This document shows, one piece after another, positions 1 through 7,243 of a stretch of DNA of 64,000 nucleotides. The notes beneath the pieces were generated by a model. It was not told where the DNA came from. It saw only the letters and a list, made by a program, of their open reading frames with translations, and did not search any database. Within the stretch, counting starts at the first letter, position 1. Each line of letters opens with the position of its first letter. A program made the position numbers and the translations under genes. This DNA is from Dermatophilaceae bacterium Soc4.6 (GTDB taxonomy: Bacteria; Actinomycetota; Actinomycetes; Actinomycetales; Dermatophilaceae). Location of the stretch: assembly GCA_039889245.1 (NCBI GenBank), contig JAZGVH010000002.1:2108001-2172000 (forward strand), given 5' to 3'.

Positions 1-579
1 GCGACCGGCGGCCCTGATCCTCTCGACCAGCGCCGACCAGGACGCCGACCCCTGCAGGTGCAACGGAGGGCTCGCCTCCGCCAGGCCCTCGAGCAGGCCG
101 GTCAGACGCAGCAGCTCGGTGCGCAGAGCCTCGAAGGTGCGGCCGGGCTTCTGCTTGTAGCGCAGCACCCGCCCGAGGCGGAAGAGCGAGATGGTCGCCG
201 GGTGGGGGTAGACCTCGACCGCGCGGCGCGCCGACGAGCCCCCGACGGCCAGCCCCAGCGCGGCCGCGAGCTGGCTGGCGCGTGGCGTGTCCTCGAACCC
301 GGGGCGCGAGGTGTTCACCGGGTGGGCGCCCGCGTCGAAGCGGGCGAAGTCGGCACCCAACGCAGCCTCCGCGGGGCGACGGCCGGCAGGGTTGGTCACG
401 ACGAGCGGGGCGTCGAAGCCCACCACGACGTCGCCCGTGGTGAAGGGCCGCAGGCTCGCCACGATGGATTTGTCACTGACCGTGGACGAGAGGTGGACGA
501 GGTGCCCGTTGCCGTCGAGCACCGCAAGACCCGTGGGGCGACGGCCACCCCAGGCGAGATCGACGCCGACGAGATGCAT
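1..579 (-). CDS. DUF429-family protein (C-terminus beyond the window)
   Basis: An open frame runs from an ATG at 579 to the left edge without a stop, giving 193 residues. The N-terminus reads MHLVGVDLAWGG, the hydrophobic-strand-plus-Asp opening typical of DUF429 proteins, which are predicted RNase H-like nucleases of unknown role. Further conserved-looking stretches are VGFDAPLVV at about residue 50 and EVYPHPA at about 110. A purine-rich stretch (AGTGGGGG) precedes the ATG. The following gene is divergent, so this gene probably has its own promoter between 580 and 769. The family assignment is from memory of the motif; substrate and function are unknown. Confidence 0.7.
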   Translation of the reverse strand, partial: MHLVGVDLAWGGRRPTGLAVLDGNGHLVHLSSTVSDKSIVASLRPFTTGDVVVGFDAPLVVTNPAGRRPAEAALGADFARFDAGAHPVNTSRPGFEDTPRASQLAAALGLAVGGSSARRAVEVYPHPATISLFRLGRVLRYKQKPGRTFEALRTELLRLTGLLEGLAEASPPLHLQGSASWSALVERIRAAGR

Positions 580-769
580 GCCCCCACTGTGCCGTATGCC
601 GCCGCCGCCTTCCCCCCTCCCCCGCCCTGTCTCCGGAGAATTTCTCCGCCCCGTGGGACGCGCAGGTGTCCGGACCGCCATACTGTGGCGGTCGCCACGG
701 GATCGGGGGTGACGACCTGCTCGAGCCAATCGAGGCAGTGGTTCGTGCGGCCGAGCAGGGGGTGGAGAG

Positions 770-2377
770 GTGATCGGGCCGTTCCACTGGGTGCTGCGCA
801 ACGCCCGCCTGCACGCCGCTGACCGCGACCGCCGCTCGGCGGCCGGTTTCGTGCGTCAGATTCCCGACGAGCCCCACCGCTCTCAGGTCAAGCGCTGGGA
901 GGGCGGCGGGGTCGCCCTCACCCACGGTCTGGTCCGGCGCTACGAGTCGGCCCTCGATCTGCCGGAAGGGTTGCTGCTGAGGGCGATCGACCTGATGGCC
1001 CGCGAGGACGCGCCCCTCATGGCGCTCCCTGCGGTCCCTCCGCCGACCTCGCCCGACGTCGTGCGCGAGGCCATGCCGCTGCTCGAGCGGGCCCTCGTCT
1101 ACGAGTCGATGACCGGGCTCCAGTGGGACCGGTTGACCACGCTCATGGCGCTCACCCCCCACGTGCTGGTGCGGTCGCGCGACTGGGCCACGCTGGTGAA
1201 CCGGCTCTCGGTCGAGACCGCGGTGAGCACCGGCCTGGAGTACGTGCACCGGTGGGAGGCCGCGGCGCGCATCGTCAGCAACCCGCACGTCACCGACGTC
1301 GTCATCGACCTCATCGAGACCGCGCTGAGCGACGACCGCGAGCAGGTCTACTCCGACTACGCCAACCTACTGCGGTTCTGCTCCGACCCCCGCGGGCACG
1401 ACATCCTCGTGCGCACCATCACCGCGCCCCCCAACCGACGGGCCCAGTGGGCCTCGTTCTCGACCATCGCGACCCTGGTGCGCCACGGCATGTTGAGCCA
1501 CGAGAACACGGCAGCAGTCCTGCCCGTCGCGCTCGAGGTGCTCGCCGACGAGCAGGTGTCCACGCGCACCCGACGGGCAGCGGCGAGCACGGCCCTCCGG
1601 GCAGACGGCCGAGCCCTGCGGTCGGCCACCTCCCGCGGGCTCAAGCGTCTGCGGCTGGGCGCGGCCGACCGGCGCAGGGTCAACGAGGTGCTCAGCTGGA
1701 CGACCCTCGAGCAGGAGCGACAGGACAGCATCCACGCCGCCACGATCGACGAGCTCGTCCGCGACCAGCGCGCCGACGCCGACGACGCCGCGCTGTCCAC
1801 CCTCGTGCACACCGCCCTGCGCGAGCCGCACCTCGACGTGCGGGACACCGCCCTGGCTGTCCTGCTCCTCTCCCCCCAGGGCCGCACCCTCGGCCGGGTG
1901 CTGGCCCAAGACCTCGACGGCGCCCTGCACGCGCGCGACCTCGGGCGGGCAGGGTCCGACGTGAGCATGCTGTCGTGGCTCCCGCAGCCCGAGGACCTGT
2001 CGCTGCTCGGCGACGTCGCGATGGGTCGACGCGGAGGCGACCTCGAGATGGCTGCCCAGGCGGGGGCCGCCGTGGGTAACACGACGCAAGAGGCCGGGCT
2101 GGCCCGTGAAGCACTCGACGCAGACCTCGCGGCGTATGCCGCCGCCCAGGTCATGGCGCGCCGGACCGACCCGACCGCGCCGGCCGGCAACGCCTGGGGC
2201 GTGTCCTACGCCCTGGGCATGCGGGGGCGGTTCGACCTCGTCGCCGACCTGCTGCACCTGACGTCGGAGCGCCGGGACCACGAGTGGCACTCGTCGCTCA
2301 CCTGGTGGACGAACCTGCCCGACGCGGTGCGACCCCAGGCTCCCGCTCCACTGGGGGCGCGGCTCTCAGGAGGCTGA
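770..2377 (+). CDS. HTH protein with long alpha-helical repeat region, unknown function
   Basis: 535 residues from a GTG start. Residues about 20-60 (SQVKRWEGG, ALTHGLVRRYESAL) resemble the recognition part of an XRE/Cro-type helix-turn-helix. The rest is a run of amphipathic helices resembling HEAT-type repeats, with no enzymatic motif that I can see. A start at 770 is favoured because the preceding in-phase codons contain no better start. The last 12 bases overlap the convergent membrane-protein gene tail-to-tail. It could be a regulator whose helical-repeat domain binds a partner protein or ligand. I do not recognise a named family, so function remains open. Confidence 0.7.
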   Translation: MIGPFHWVLRNARLHAADRDRRSAAGFVRQIPDEPHRSQVKRWEGGGVALTHGLVRRYESALDLPEGLLLRAIDLMAREDAPLMALPAVPPPTSPDVVREAMPLLERALVYESMTGLQWDRLTTLMALTPHVLVRSRDWATLVNRLSVETAVSTGLEYVHRWEAAARIVSNPHVTDVVIDLIETALSDDREQVYSDYANLLRFCSDPRGHDILVRTITAPPNRRAQWASFSTIATLVRHGMLSHENTAAVLPVALEVLADEQVSTRTRRAAASTALRADGRALRSATSRGLKRLRLGAADRRRVNEVLSWTTLEQERQDSIHAATIDELVRDQRADADDAALSTLVHTALREPHLDVRDTALAVLLLSPQGRTLGRVLAQDLDGALHARDLGRAGSDVSMLSWLPQPEDLSLLGDVAMGRRGGDLEMAAQAGAAVGNTTQEAGLAREALDADLAAYAAAQVMARRTDPTAPAGNAWGVSYALGMRGRFDLVADLLHLTSERRDHEWHSSLTWWTNLPDAVRPQAPAPLGARLSGG

Positions 2378-3562
2378 GCCGGACGGCTCCGGCGCGCCGA
2401 GAGTCGGCAGGTGCTGCGGTGGCTCGAGCGGTGGCTCGTCCTCCTGCGACTCGGGCGGTGGCCCTCCCTGCAGCTCGGCCAAGGCCGGCAGCAGCTCGTG
2501 TCGCCGCCGGAAGGTGTCGGTGATGGTGATCGCCGCCGCGGCGACGGGGATGCCGATGATGGCCCCGATCGGCCCGAACAGGGCGGCTCCGATGAAGACC
2601 GCGGCCAGGGCGATGGCCGGGTGGACGTCCATCGTGCGACGGCTGATGCGCGGGGTGAAGACGTAGTTCTCGATCTGCTGGTAGACGGTGGCGAAGAGCA
2701 CGATCCACAGCGCGTTGATCGGCTTGTCGAGCAGCGTGAACAGCGCCGGGAGCAGCACGCCGATGTAGGTGCCGATGGTCGGGATGAACTGGCCGACGAT
2801 GCCGGCGAGCAGACCCAGGGGCAGCCAGAAGGGCACGTTGATGGCCCAGAAGAACCCAGCGTGGAAGATGGCCGACAGCGAGGCCAGCACGACCTTGGAG
2901 ATCACGTAGCCACCGGTCTTCTCGACAGCGATCTCCCAGACCCGCGTCAGCACCAGCTGGTAGCGCGGCTGCAGCCACGAGCCGATGCTCTGACGCAGCT
3001 TGGGGCTGTCGGCCGAGAGGTAGTAGGCGAAGACCAGGATGGTCAGCGAGTCGAAGAGGAAGGTCAGCAGCGAGCCGAAGACACCGAGGAGACCGCCTCC
3101 GTAGCGCCCGGCCAGGTCACCGATCTTGGTCGGGGTCAGGTCGAGCGTGGTGCGGATCTTGGTGAGGTCGAACTCGGTGTCGAACCGGTGGTTGATCCAC
3201 GCCACCGCCTGGGTCATCGACGCCGGGAACTGCTCGCCGAGCGCGGTGGCCTGGATGTAGAACACCTGGCCGAAGAGGGCGAGGACGGCGACGACGATGA
3301 CGAGCAGCCCGACCATGACGATGCCCGTGGCGAGACCGCGGGGGCGCACACCGTGGCGCAGCAGCCAGATCACCGGCGGCTCCATCGCGATCGACAGCAG
3401 CCAGGCCAGCACGATCAGGAAGAGGAACGAGCTGAGCGCCCCGAAGGCCCAGATCCCGAGCAGGAGCGCCGCCACCATCAGGATCGCGGTGGTCGCGGTG
3501 CGCTTGGCCGACGCGGGCGTGAGCGCGATCCACATCGGACGGCGTGGGGCGTCAGGACTCAT
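2366..3562 (-). CDS. AI-2E family transporter (YdiK/PerM-like membrane protein)
   Basis: 398 residues with the layout of the AI-2E transporter/PerM family. A hydrophobic pair lies near residues 25-65, another helix near 85-105, then a soluble segment, and a C-terminal block of several helices (about 215-345) with GQFIPTIGTYIGVLLPAL and the P-x-x-G-x-x-x-G type motif near GPIGAIIGIPVAAA. Members are permease-like proteins, some exporting autoinducer-2 or exchanging ions; the substrate cannot be read from sequence. The C-terminal tail is Pro/Glu-rich. The gene is monocistronic: bldC upstream is separated by a strong hairpin, and its 3' end overlaps the convergent gene by 12 bp. Confidence 0.85.
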   Translation of the reverse strand: MSPDAPRRPMWIALTPASAKRTATTAILMVAALLLGIWAFGALSSFLFLIVLAWLLSIAMEPPVIWLLRHGVRPRGLATGIVMVGLLVIVVAVLALFGQVFYIQATALGEQFPASMTQAVAWINHRFDTEFDLTKIRTTLDLTPTKIGDLAGRYGGGLLGVFGSLLTFLFDSLTILVFAYYLSADSPKLRQSIGSWLQPRYQLVLTRVWEIAVEKTGGYVISKVVLASLSAIFHAGFFWAINVPFWLPLGLLAGIVGQFIPTIGTYIGVLLPALFTLLDKPINALWIVLFATVYQQIENYVFTPRISRRTMDVHPAIALAAVFIGAALFGPIGAIIGIPVAAAAITITDTFRRRHELLPALAELQGGPPPESQEDEPPLEPPQHLPTLGAPEPSGSAS

Positions 3563-3596
3563 CAGGCCAGCGTAGTTCGCCGGGCTCCCCGCGCAG

Positions 3597-3630
3597 AAGC
3601 GGCCGGACCCACCCCCGGGTCCGGCCGCTT
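3597..3630 (-). terminator. Rho-independent-like hairpin after bldC
   Basis: A perfect 14 bp stem, AAGCGGCCGGACCC paired with GGGTCCGGCCGCTT, closes a six-base C-rich loop. It lies 25 bp past the bldC stop and 35 bp before the next start, so it separates two co-oriented genes. There is no long T tract, as is common for actinobacterial terminators. Confidence 0.8.
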
Positions 3631-3654
3631 CTCGCGAACGTGCTCTGCTCGTCC

Positions 3655-3846
3655 TCAGTGGGAACCGAGCAGCCGGCTGACCTCGCTCTCGAGGTATCGC
3701 CGGTGTCCACCGAGGGTGCGGATCGCCGTCAGCTTGCCTGCCTTCGCCCAGCGTGTGACCGTCTTCGGGTCCACGCGGAACATGGCCGCAACCTCTGCTG
3801 GCGTCAGCAGCTTCTCGTGTTCCTGTGTGTCAATGGCCATCGCCAT
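3655..3846 (-). CDS. bldC: BldC-type MerR-like developmental regulator
   Basis: 63 residues starting MAMAIDTQEHEKLLTPAEVA. The single winged HTH (TPAEVAAMFRVDPKTVTRW, then AGKLTAIRTLGGHRRY) is characteristic of BldC, a small DNA-binding protein that controls developmental genes in Streptomyces and is widely conserved in actinobacteria. The ATG at 3846 was chosen over an upstream in-frame ATG at 3882 because GGGGAG sits eight bases before it. A hairpin terminator follows. The bldC / DUF3073 / purM order is familiar in actinobacteria, which supports the call. In a non-sporulating host it is probably a general regulator. Confidence 0.93.
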   Translation of the reverse strand: MAMAIDTQEHEKLLTPAEVAAMFRVDPKTVTRWAKAGKLTAIRTLGGHRRYLESEVSRLLGSH

Positions 3847-3943
3847 GGTTGTTCTCCCCGCATCTCTCATCGGATCCATCACCCGGTGCCCCCACCAGAC
3901 TTACCCCGGACCCACCGTACATCGACAAAGTGGAAGAAGGAGG

Positions 3944-3959
3944 CTTATGTCGCCATAAG
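3944..3959. promoter_or_regulatory. 16 bp palindrome CTTATG-N4-CATAAG containing a three-codon ORF
   Basis: CTTATG TCGC CATAAG is a perfect six-base dyad in an otherwise GC-rich genome and is well placed to be an operator for bldC. On the plus strand it is preceded by AGAAGGAGG, and the ATG inside it opens a three-codon reading frame (M-S-P-stop). Whether the site acts as DNA operator, RNA hairpin or leader peptide cannot be decided from sequence. Confidence 0.4.
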
Positions 3960-4000
3960 TTCCAAGGTCCCCATACGACCCAGCGGACGAGCACGAGATG

Positions 4001-4030
4001 TGCCTAGGGGGTCCGCCCCACATCGGTCAA
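4001..4030 (-). promoter_or_regulatory. Candidate promoter for bldC
   Basis: On the minus strand TTGACC (4030-4025) is followed after 18 bases by TAGGCA (4006-4001). This is a reasonable match to a vegetative actinobacterial promoter, about 155 bp upstream of the bldC start. The -10 match is imperfect. Confidence 0.35.
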
Positions 4031-4312
4031 TTTAGTACATCTGTGTCGAAATGTCCACCGTTTGGCTGATCTGGGTGACGCCACGGCACCCTGGGCCCTG
4101 AGCCGTCCCCACCTCCGGCAGCCTGCCCCGGCCGTCCGTGGGGTGGTCCTGTCGGCGGGCTTGCCGGTCTGGTGCGCAGATCGTCTGGCGCTGAGGTAGC
4201 GTTAGCCACACGATTACACACGATTCCCGGGGCCGCTTCGCGGGACATCGAACGGCCCTGTGCCGTCCGATGCCGCGCCGCCGCCCCGGCAGACGCATGA
4301 GGGGGTCACGCC

Positions 4313-4507
4313 ATGGGGCGCGGCCGGGCGAAGGCCAAGCAGACCAAGGTCGCTCGGGAGCTGAAGTATTTCTCTCCCAACACCGACTTCAGTTCGCTTG
4401 AGCGAGAACTCCACACTTCGACGTCCAGAGACACCGACCACCGGTCGGATGTCGATGACGTCGAAGAGCACGACGACTACAGCAAGTGGGCGTCGGGCGA
4501 CGGCTGA
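4313..4507 (+). CDS. DUF3073 domain protein
   Basis: 64 residues beginning MGRGRAKAKQTKVARELKY, the invariant basic opening of DUF3073 proteins, followed by SPNTDFSSLERELH and an acidic Asp-rich tail. These small proteins are restricted to actinobacteria and have no established function; the basic head and acidic tail suggest nucleic-acid or ribosome contact (inference). GAGGGGG lies eight bases before the ATG. The neighbours bldC and purM match the usual context. Confidence 0.93.
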   Translation: MGRGRAKAKQTKVARELKYFSPNTDFSSLERELHTSTSRDTDHRSDVDDVEEHDDYSKWASGDG

Positions 4508-4662
4508 CGCCCTCGCTCCTCCCACCTGACTTCACCTCATGCGTGACCACGTGACCCGTGGTGCGCTGGCTGGCGCCCCGACAGGGGTCCGGTCCCTGGT
4601 CGACGAGAACGGACTCCGCTCCCTCGAGCGCACGGCCCGCCTCGCGCACCGATGCCTCATGG

Positions 4663-4700
4663 CCTGACGTCCGGACTCGTGACCGAGTCCGGACGTCAGG
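4663..4700. terminator. Bidirectional hairpin between DUF3073 and purM
   Basis: CCTGACGTCCGGACTCG pairs perfectly over 17 bp with CGAGTCCGGACGTCAGG around a four-base loop (TGAC). It lies 20 bp past the purM stop and about 155 bp past the DUF3073 stop, so it can serve both convergent genes. Confidence 0.85.
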
Positions 4701-4719
4701 TCGTCAGGCGGTCAGCGGG

Positions 4720-5844
4720 TCAGCTCGCGGAGGGGTGCTCGCCGACGACCTGCACCGCGCCTCCGTCGACGCCCTTGGCGCCACGGACCACCTCGTGGCT
4801 CGGCTCGTGAGCGATGTCGGCCTCGACGCCGACCCCACCGGCTACCCAGGCCGACAGCCCGCGGGTCCTCGCGACCTCCACGGCTCGGTCGGCCTGGTCG
4901 GCGGGTAGGAGAGCGACGAAGCCCACCCCCATGTTGAGGGTGCGCTCGAGATCGGCCCGCGGCACGCGGCCGAGGGCCCCGATCGTGCTGAAGACCGCGG
5001 GCGGCGTCCACGTGGCCCGGTCGATCCGCGCGCTCAGGCCGGCCGGCAGGACGCGGGCGAGGTTGGCGGCCAGTCCGCCACCGGTGACGTGACTGAGGGC
5101 GTGCACGTCGAGCCCGTCGGTGCGCACGAGCGCGAGGAGGTCGGCGGCATACACCCGGGTAGGGGTGAGCAGCTCCTCCCCGAGGGTGCGGCCGAAGTCG
5201 GGGACCTCGCGGTCGAGAGCCCATCCGGCCTGCGCGACGACCCGGCGCACGAGCGAGTAGCCGTTCGAGTGCAAGCCACTGGAGGCGAGCGCGAGCACGA
5301 CGTCTCCACTACGCACCCGCCCCGGCCCGAGGATGTCGGCGAGCTCCACCACCCCGGTGGCGGCGCCCGCGACGTCGTACTCGTCGGGCGCGAGCAGGCC
5401 CGGGTGCTCCGCGGTCTCGCCACCGACGAGGGCGACGCCGGCCTGCTGGCAGGCCGCGGCGATGCCGCCCACGATGGCCGCGACGCGCTCGGGCACGACC
5501 CTGCCCGTGGCGATGTAGTCGGTCATGAAGAGCGGCTCGGCGCCGCACACGACGATGTCGTCGACGACCATGCCCACCAGGTCGAAGCCGATGGTGTCGT
5601 GCCGGTCGAGCGCCTGCGCGATGGCGACCTTGGTGCCGACCCCGTCGGTCGAGGTCGCGAGCACCGGGTGGGTCATCCGGGTCAGAGCGCTCGCGTCGAA
5701 GAGCCCGGCGAAGCCGCCGAGCCCGCCGAGCACCTCGGGCCGCTGGGCCCGGGCGACGGCGGCCTTCATCAGCTCGACTGCCTTGTCACCGGCCTCGACG
5801 TCGACTCCGGCGGAGGCGTAGGTGATGGGCGCAGCGTCAGTCAC
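4720..5844 (-). CDS. purM: Phosphoribosylformylglycinamidine cyclo-ligase (AIR synthetase)
   Basis: 374 residues converting FGAM to AIR with ATP in purine synthesis. Visible signatures are TYASAGVDVEAGD at the N-terminus, the phosphate/ATP-binding TDGVGTKVAIAQ near residue 65, MVVDDIVVCGAEPLF, and the Gly-rich HALSHVTGGGLAANLARVLP near 250. The GTG at 5844 is chosen because it gives the conserved VTDAAPITYASAG start; an upstream in-frame GTG at 5883 would add 13 non-conserved residues. A bidirectional hairpin follows the gene. Upstream lies the repeat array of the DUF559 unit, which separates purM from purF, genes that are adjacent in many relatives. Confidence 0.97.
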   Translation of the reverse strand: MTDAAPITYASAGVDVEAGDKAVELMKAAVARAQRPEVLGGLGGFAGLFDASALTRMTHPVLATSTDGVGTKVAIAQALDRHDTIGFDLVGMVVDDIVVCGAEPLFMTDYIATGRVVPERVAAIVGGIAAACQQAGVALVGGETAEHPGLLAPDEYDVAGAATGVVELADILGPGRVRSGDVVLALASSGLHSNGYSLVRRVVAQAGWALDREVPDFGRTLGEELLTPTRVYAADLLALVRTDGLDVHALSHVTGGGLAANLARVLPAGLSARIDRATWTPPAVFSTIGALGRVPRADLERTLNMGVGFVALLPADQADRAVEVARTRGLSAWVAGGVGVEADIAHEPSHEVVRGAKGVDGGAVQVVGEHPSAS

Positions 5845-5900
5845 CCGCTCAGGGTATCGGCGGAGGGAGGGTCGGGCATCCACGTGCCCCGCACCGCCGG

Positions 5901-5982
5901 TGGCGTTCTACCCCGCTGCTGGCGTTTTACCCCGCTGCGCCAATGGGGTGACACGTCGCGGCAGGGAGCGACGGATCACCCC
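5901..5982. repeat. Left repeat array of DUF559 unit A
   Basis: Two tandem 19 bp half-sites, TGGCGTTCTACCCCGCTGC (5901-5919) and TGGCGTTTTACCCCGCTGC (5920-5938), differ at one base. They are followed by a 38 bp palindromic unit at 5945-5982 with arms GGGGTGACACGTCGC and GCGACGGATCACCCC around an eight-base spacer. The second arm is the exact reverse complement of 7054-7068 on the other side of the gene. The array starts 30 bp past the stop of the DUF559 gene. Confidence 0.85.
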
Positions 5983-6012
5983 GTTGTCCGACGGGCCCCG
6001 GATGGAGCGGGG

Positions 6013-6942
6013 TCAGGCCGCGGATCTGGCGCTCAGGCGTGCATGGGCCCGACAGACCTGGTCCATGAAGGCGGCGGTCTGCAGCCGCAACCCGACGAGG
6101 TCGATCCTCAGCAGCGAGTCGCCGAGGACCACGATCTCATTGCGACTGAGGTTGTCCTCGCTCACGGCGAGACCCTCGCGGTGCTGCGGGCCGTCGATCT
6201 CGACCACGAGCCCGATCCCGGACCAGCGGACGTCGAGGTATGCGCGGCCCGTGGCCGTCTGCACAACAGCCTGCCGAGTCGGCTCCGGCAGCCCCCGCGC
6301 GCGGCACAGCCTCGCGAAGTCGAGTTCACCCAGTGACTGGACACCGTCGGCGAGGTCTGCGACAAGGGTGGCGACCAGCCGCGCCCGACCCCTGATCCGC
6401 AGGCTCTCGGCCGCCGCGAGGAGCCTCTCGGGCGTGGTCAGCCGCTGCTGGACGGTCAGGCAGAGAATCAACGCCGCCTGACGGTCGCTGGCCGCCCAGT
6501 GCGCAGCCCTGATCGCGGCGACGTCGGGGGCGGTCCGCGGAAGGCCCGAGCCGACGACCTCGTCGCTCATGCGGACGGGAACGGTATGGGTGACGACCCC
6601 GGAGACACGGTAGGGCCGGCACCCGTGCGGGATGGAGACGTGCAGCATCGGGCTGCTGAAGCCGCTGAGCCCGGCATGCTGAAGCGCGGTGACTCCGTCG
6701 AGGACCGCGATCCGGTGTCCCACCTCCCAGACCGCCCGCCACCGACGGGCCACGTCATCCACGGGGCCCCGGTGCAGCGCGACGGTCTGGTGGCCGAGCG
6801 GGCGCCACCGCTCCGCCTCCACCTCGTGGCGCACGTGGTCGTGGGTCATCCCCAGCCCCCTCAGCAGGCGGCGGGACAGCACGTCCCCATACGGTCTCGC
6901 GACAGCGGCAGCGACTGCGCGCCGTGTGAGTCCCTCTCCCAT
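6013..6942 (-). CDS. DUF559 nuclease-like protein A (AbiEi-like N-terminus)
   Basis: 309 residues. The C-terminal third has the DUF559/VSR-like restriction-endonuclease fold signature: Glu206 in ELDFARLCR, Asp237 in AYLDVRW, and Glu248-x-Asp250 in LVVEIDGPQH, a plausible metal-binding set. The N-terminal half (SRRLLRGLGMTHDHVRHEV) resembles the winged-helix region of AbiEi-type proteins. The ATG at 6942 is used because upstream in-frame sequence runs into the repeats. No recognisable ribosome-binding site is present. The gene stands alone between palindromic repeats at 5901-5982 and 7054-7204, splitting purM from purF. It is a paralogue of the protein at 21227-22156, with the same length. Family role is unknown; a nuclease tied to its flanking repeats is inference. 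Confidence 0.75.
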   Translation of the reverse strand: MGEGLTRRAVAAAVARPYGDVLSRRLLRGLGMTHDHVRHEVEAERWRPLGHQTVALHRGPVDDVARRWRAVWEVGHRIAVLDGVTALQHAGLSGFSSPMLHVSIPHGCRPYRVSGVVTHTVPVRMSDEVVGSGLPRTAPDVAAIRAAHWAASDRQAALILCLTVQQRLTTPERLLAAAESLRIRGRARLVATLVADLADGVQSLGELDFARLCRARGLPEPTRQAVVQTATGRAYLDVRWSGIGLVVEIDGPQHREGLAVSEDNLSRNEIVVLGDSLLRIDLVGLRLQTAAFMDQVCRAHARLSARSAA

Positions 6943-7053
6943 GCGGGGCAGCGTGCCCAGGCCGACGGTACTCGTGCCAGCCCCGCCGTTCGACCCTGTG
7001 GACGGCCTCACCGAGCAGGGAGGATGGGGACGACACCGCTTCGGGGCCACAGC

Positions 7054-7204
7054 GGGGTGATCCGTCGCCCTCAGGAGCCGCGTTTTACCCCCTAAGCGGC
7101 GGGGTAAAACGGCGCCGGGGTAAAACGTCGCTGCCTGGAGCGACCTTTCACCCCCTTGACCTAGAGGGGTAAAACGCCGACTCCCGGCGGCCCGCACGCT
7201 CCCC
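7054..7204. repeat. Right repeat array of DUF559 unit A
   Basis: Two full 38 bp palindromic units, 7054-7091 (GGGGTGATCCGTCGC, N8, GCCGCGTTTTACCCC) and 7117-7154 (GGGGTAAAACGTCGC, N8, GCGACCTTTCACCCC), are separated by a half-site (GGGGTAAAAC at 7101-7110). A decayed unit starting GGGGTAAAACGCC at 7166 follows. The core GGGGTAAAACGCC is the reverse complement of the left-flank half-site at 5921-5933. The array begins 111 bp upstream of the DUF559 start and ends 39 bp before the purF stop. Confidence 0.85.
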
Positions 7205-7243
7205 ACGTCTGAGGCTCAACGGTGGAGCGCCGACGTACGGCGC

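Larger units (their letters stand above)
3847..4312. other. 466 bp divergent intergenic region between bldC and DUF3073
   Basis: This is the longest gene-free stretch in the first half of the window and is locally AT-rich (3945-4060). It holds a 16 bp perfect palindrome (3944-3959), a candidate bldC promoter (4001-4030) and the octamer TAGTACAT (4033-4040). From 4040 to 4312 I see no convincing coding frame or structured RNA. Confidence 0.6.

Noticed and set aside
4389-4649. Minus-strand frame overlapping DUF3073
   Set aside because: DUF3073 is certain on the other strand, and this frame has no recognisable content.
4663-4700. 17 bp stem considered as another DUF559-type repeat
   Set aside because: It is a single short-loop hairpin between convergent genes, best explained as a terminator.
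5089-6336. Long plus-strand open frame antisense to purM
   Set aside because: Its codon composition and Arg/Glu/Val-rich translation are typical of a shadow of a high-GC gene; purM on the other strand is unambiguous.
5901-7204. Insertion sequence or CRISPR interpretation of the unit A repeats
   Set aside because: No transposase, no regular spacer-repeat periodicity, and no clear target-site duplication was visible at the edges.
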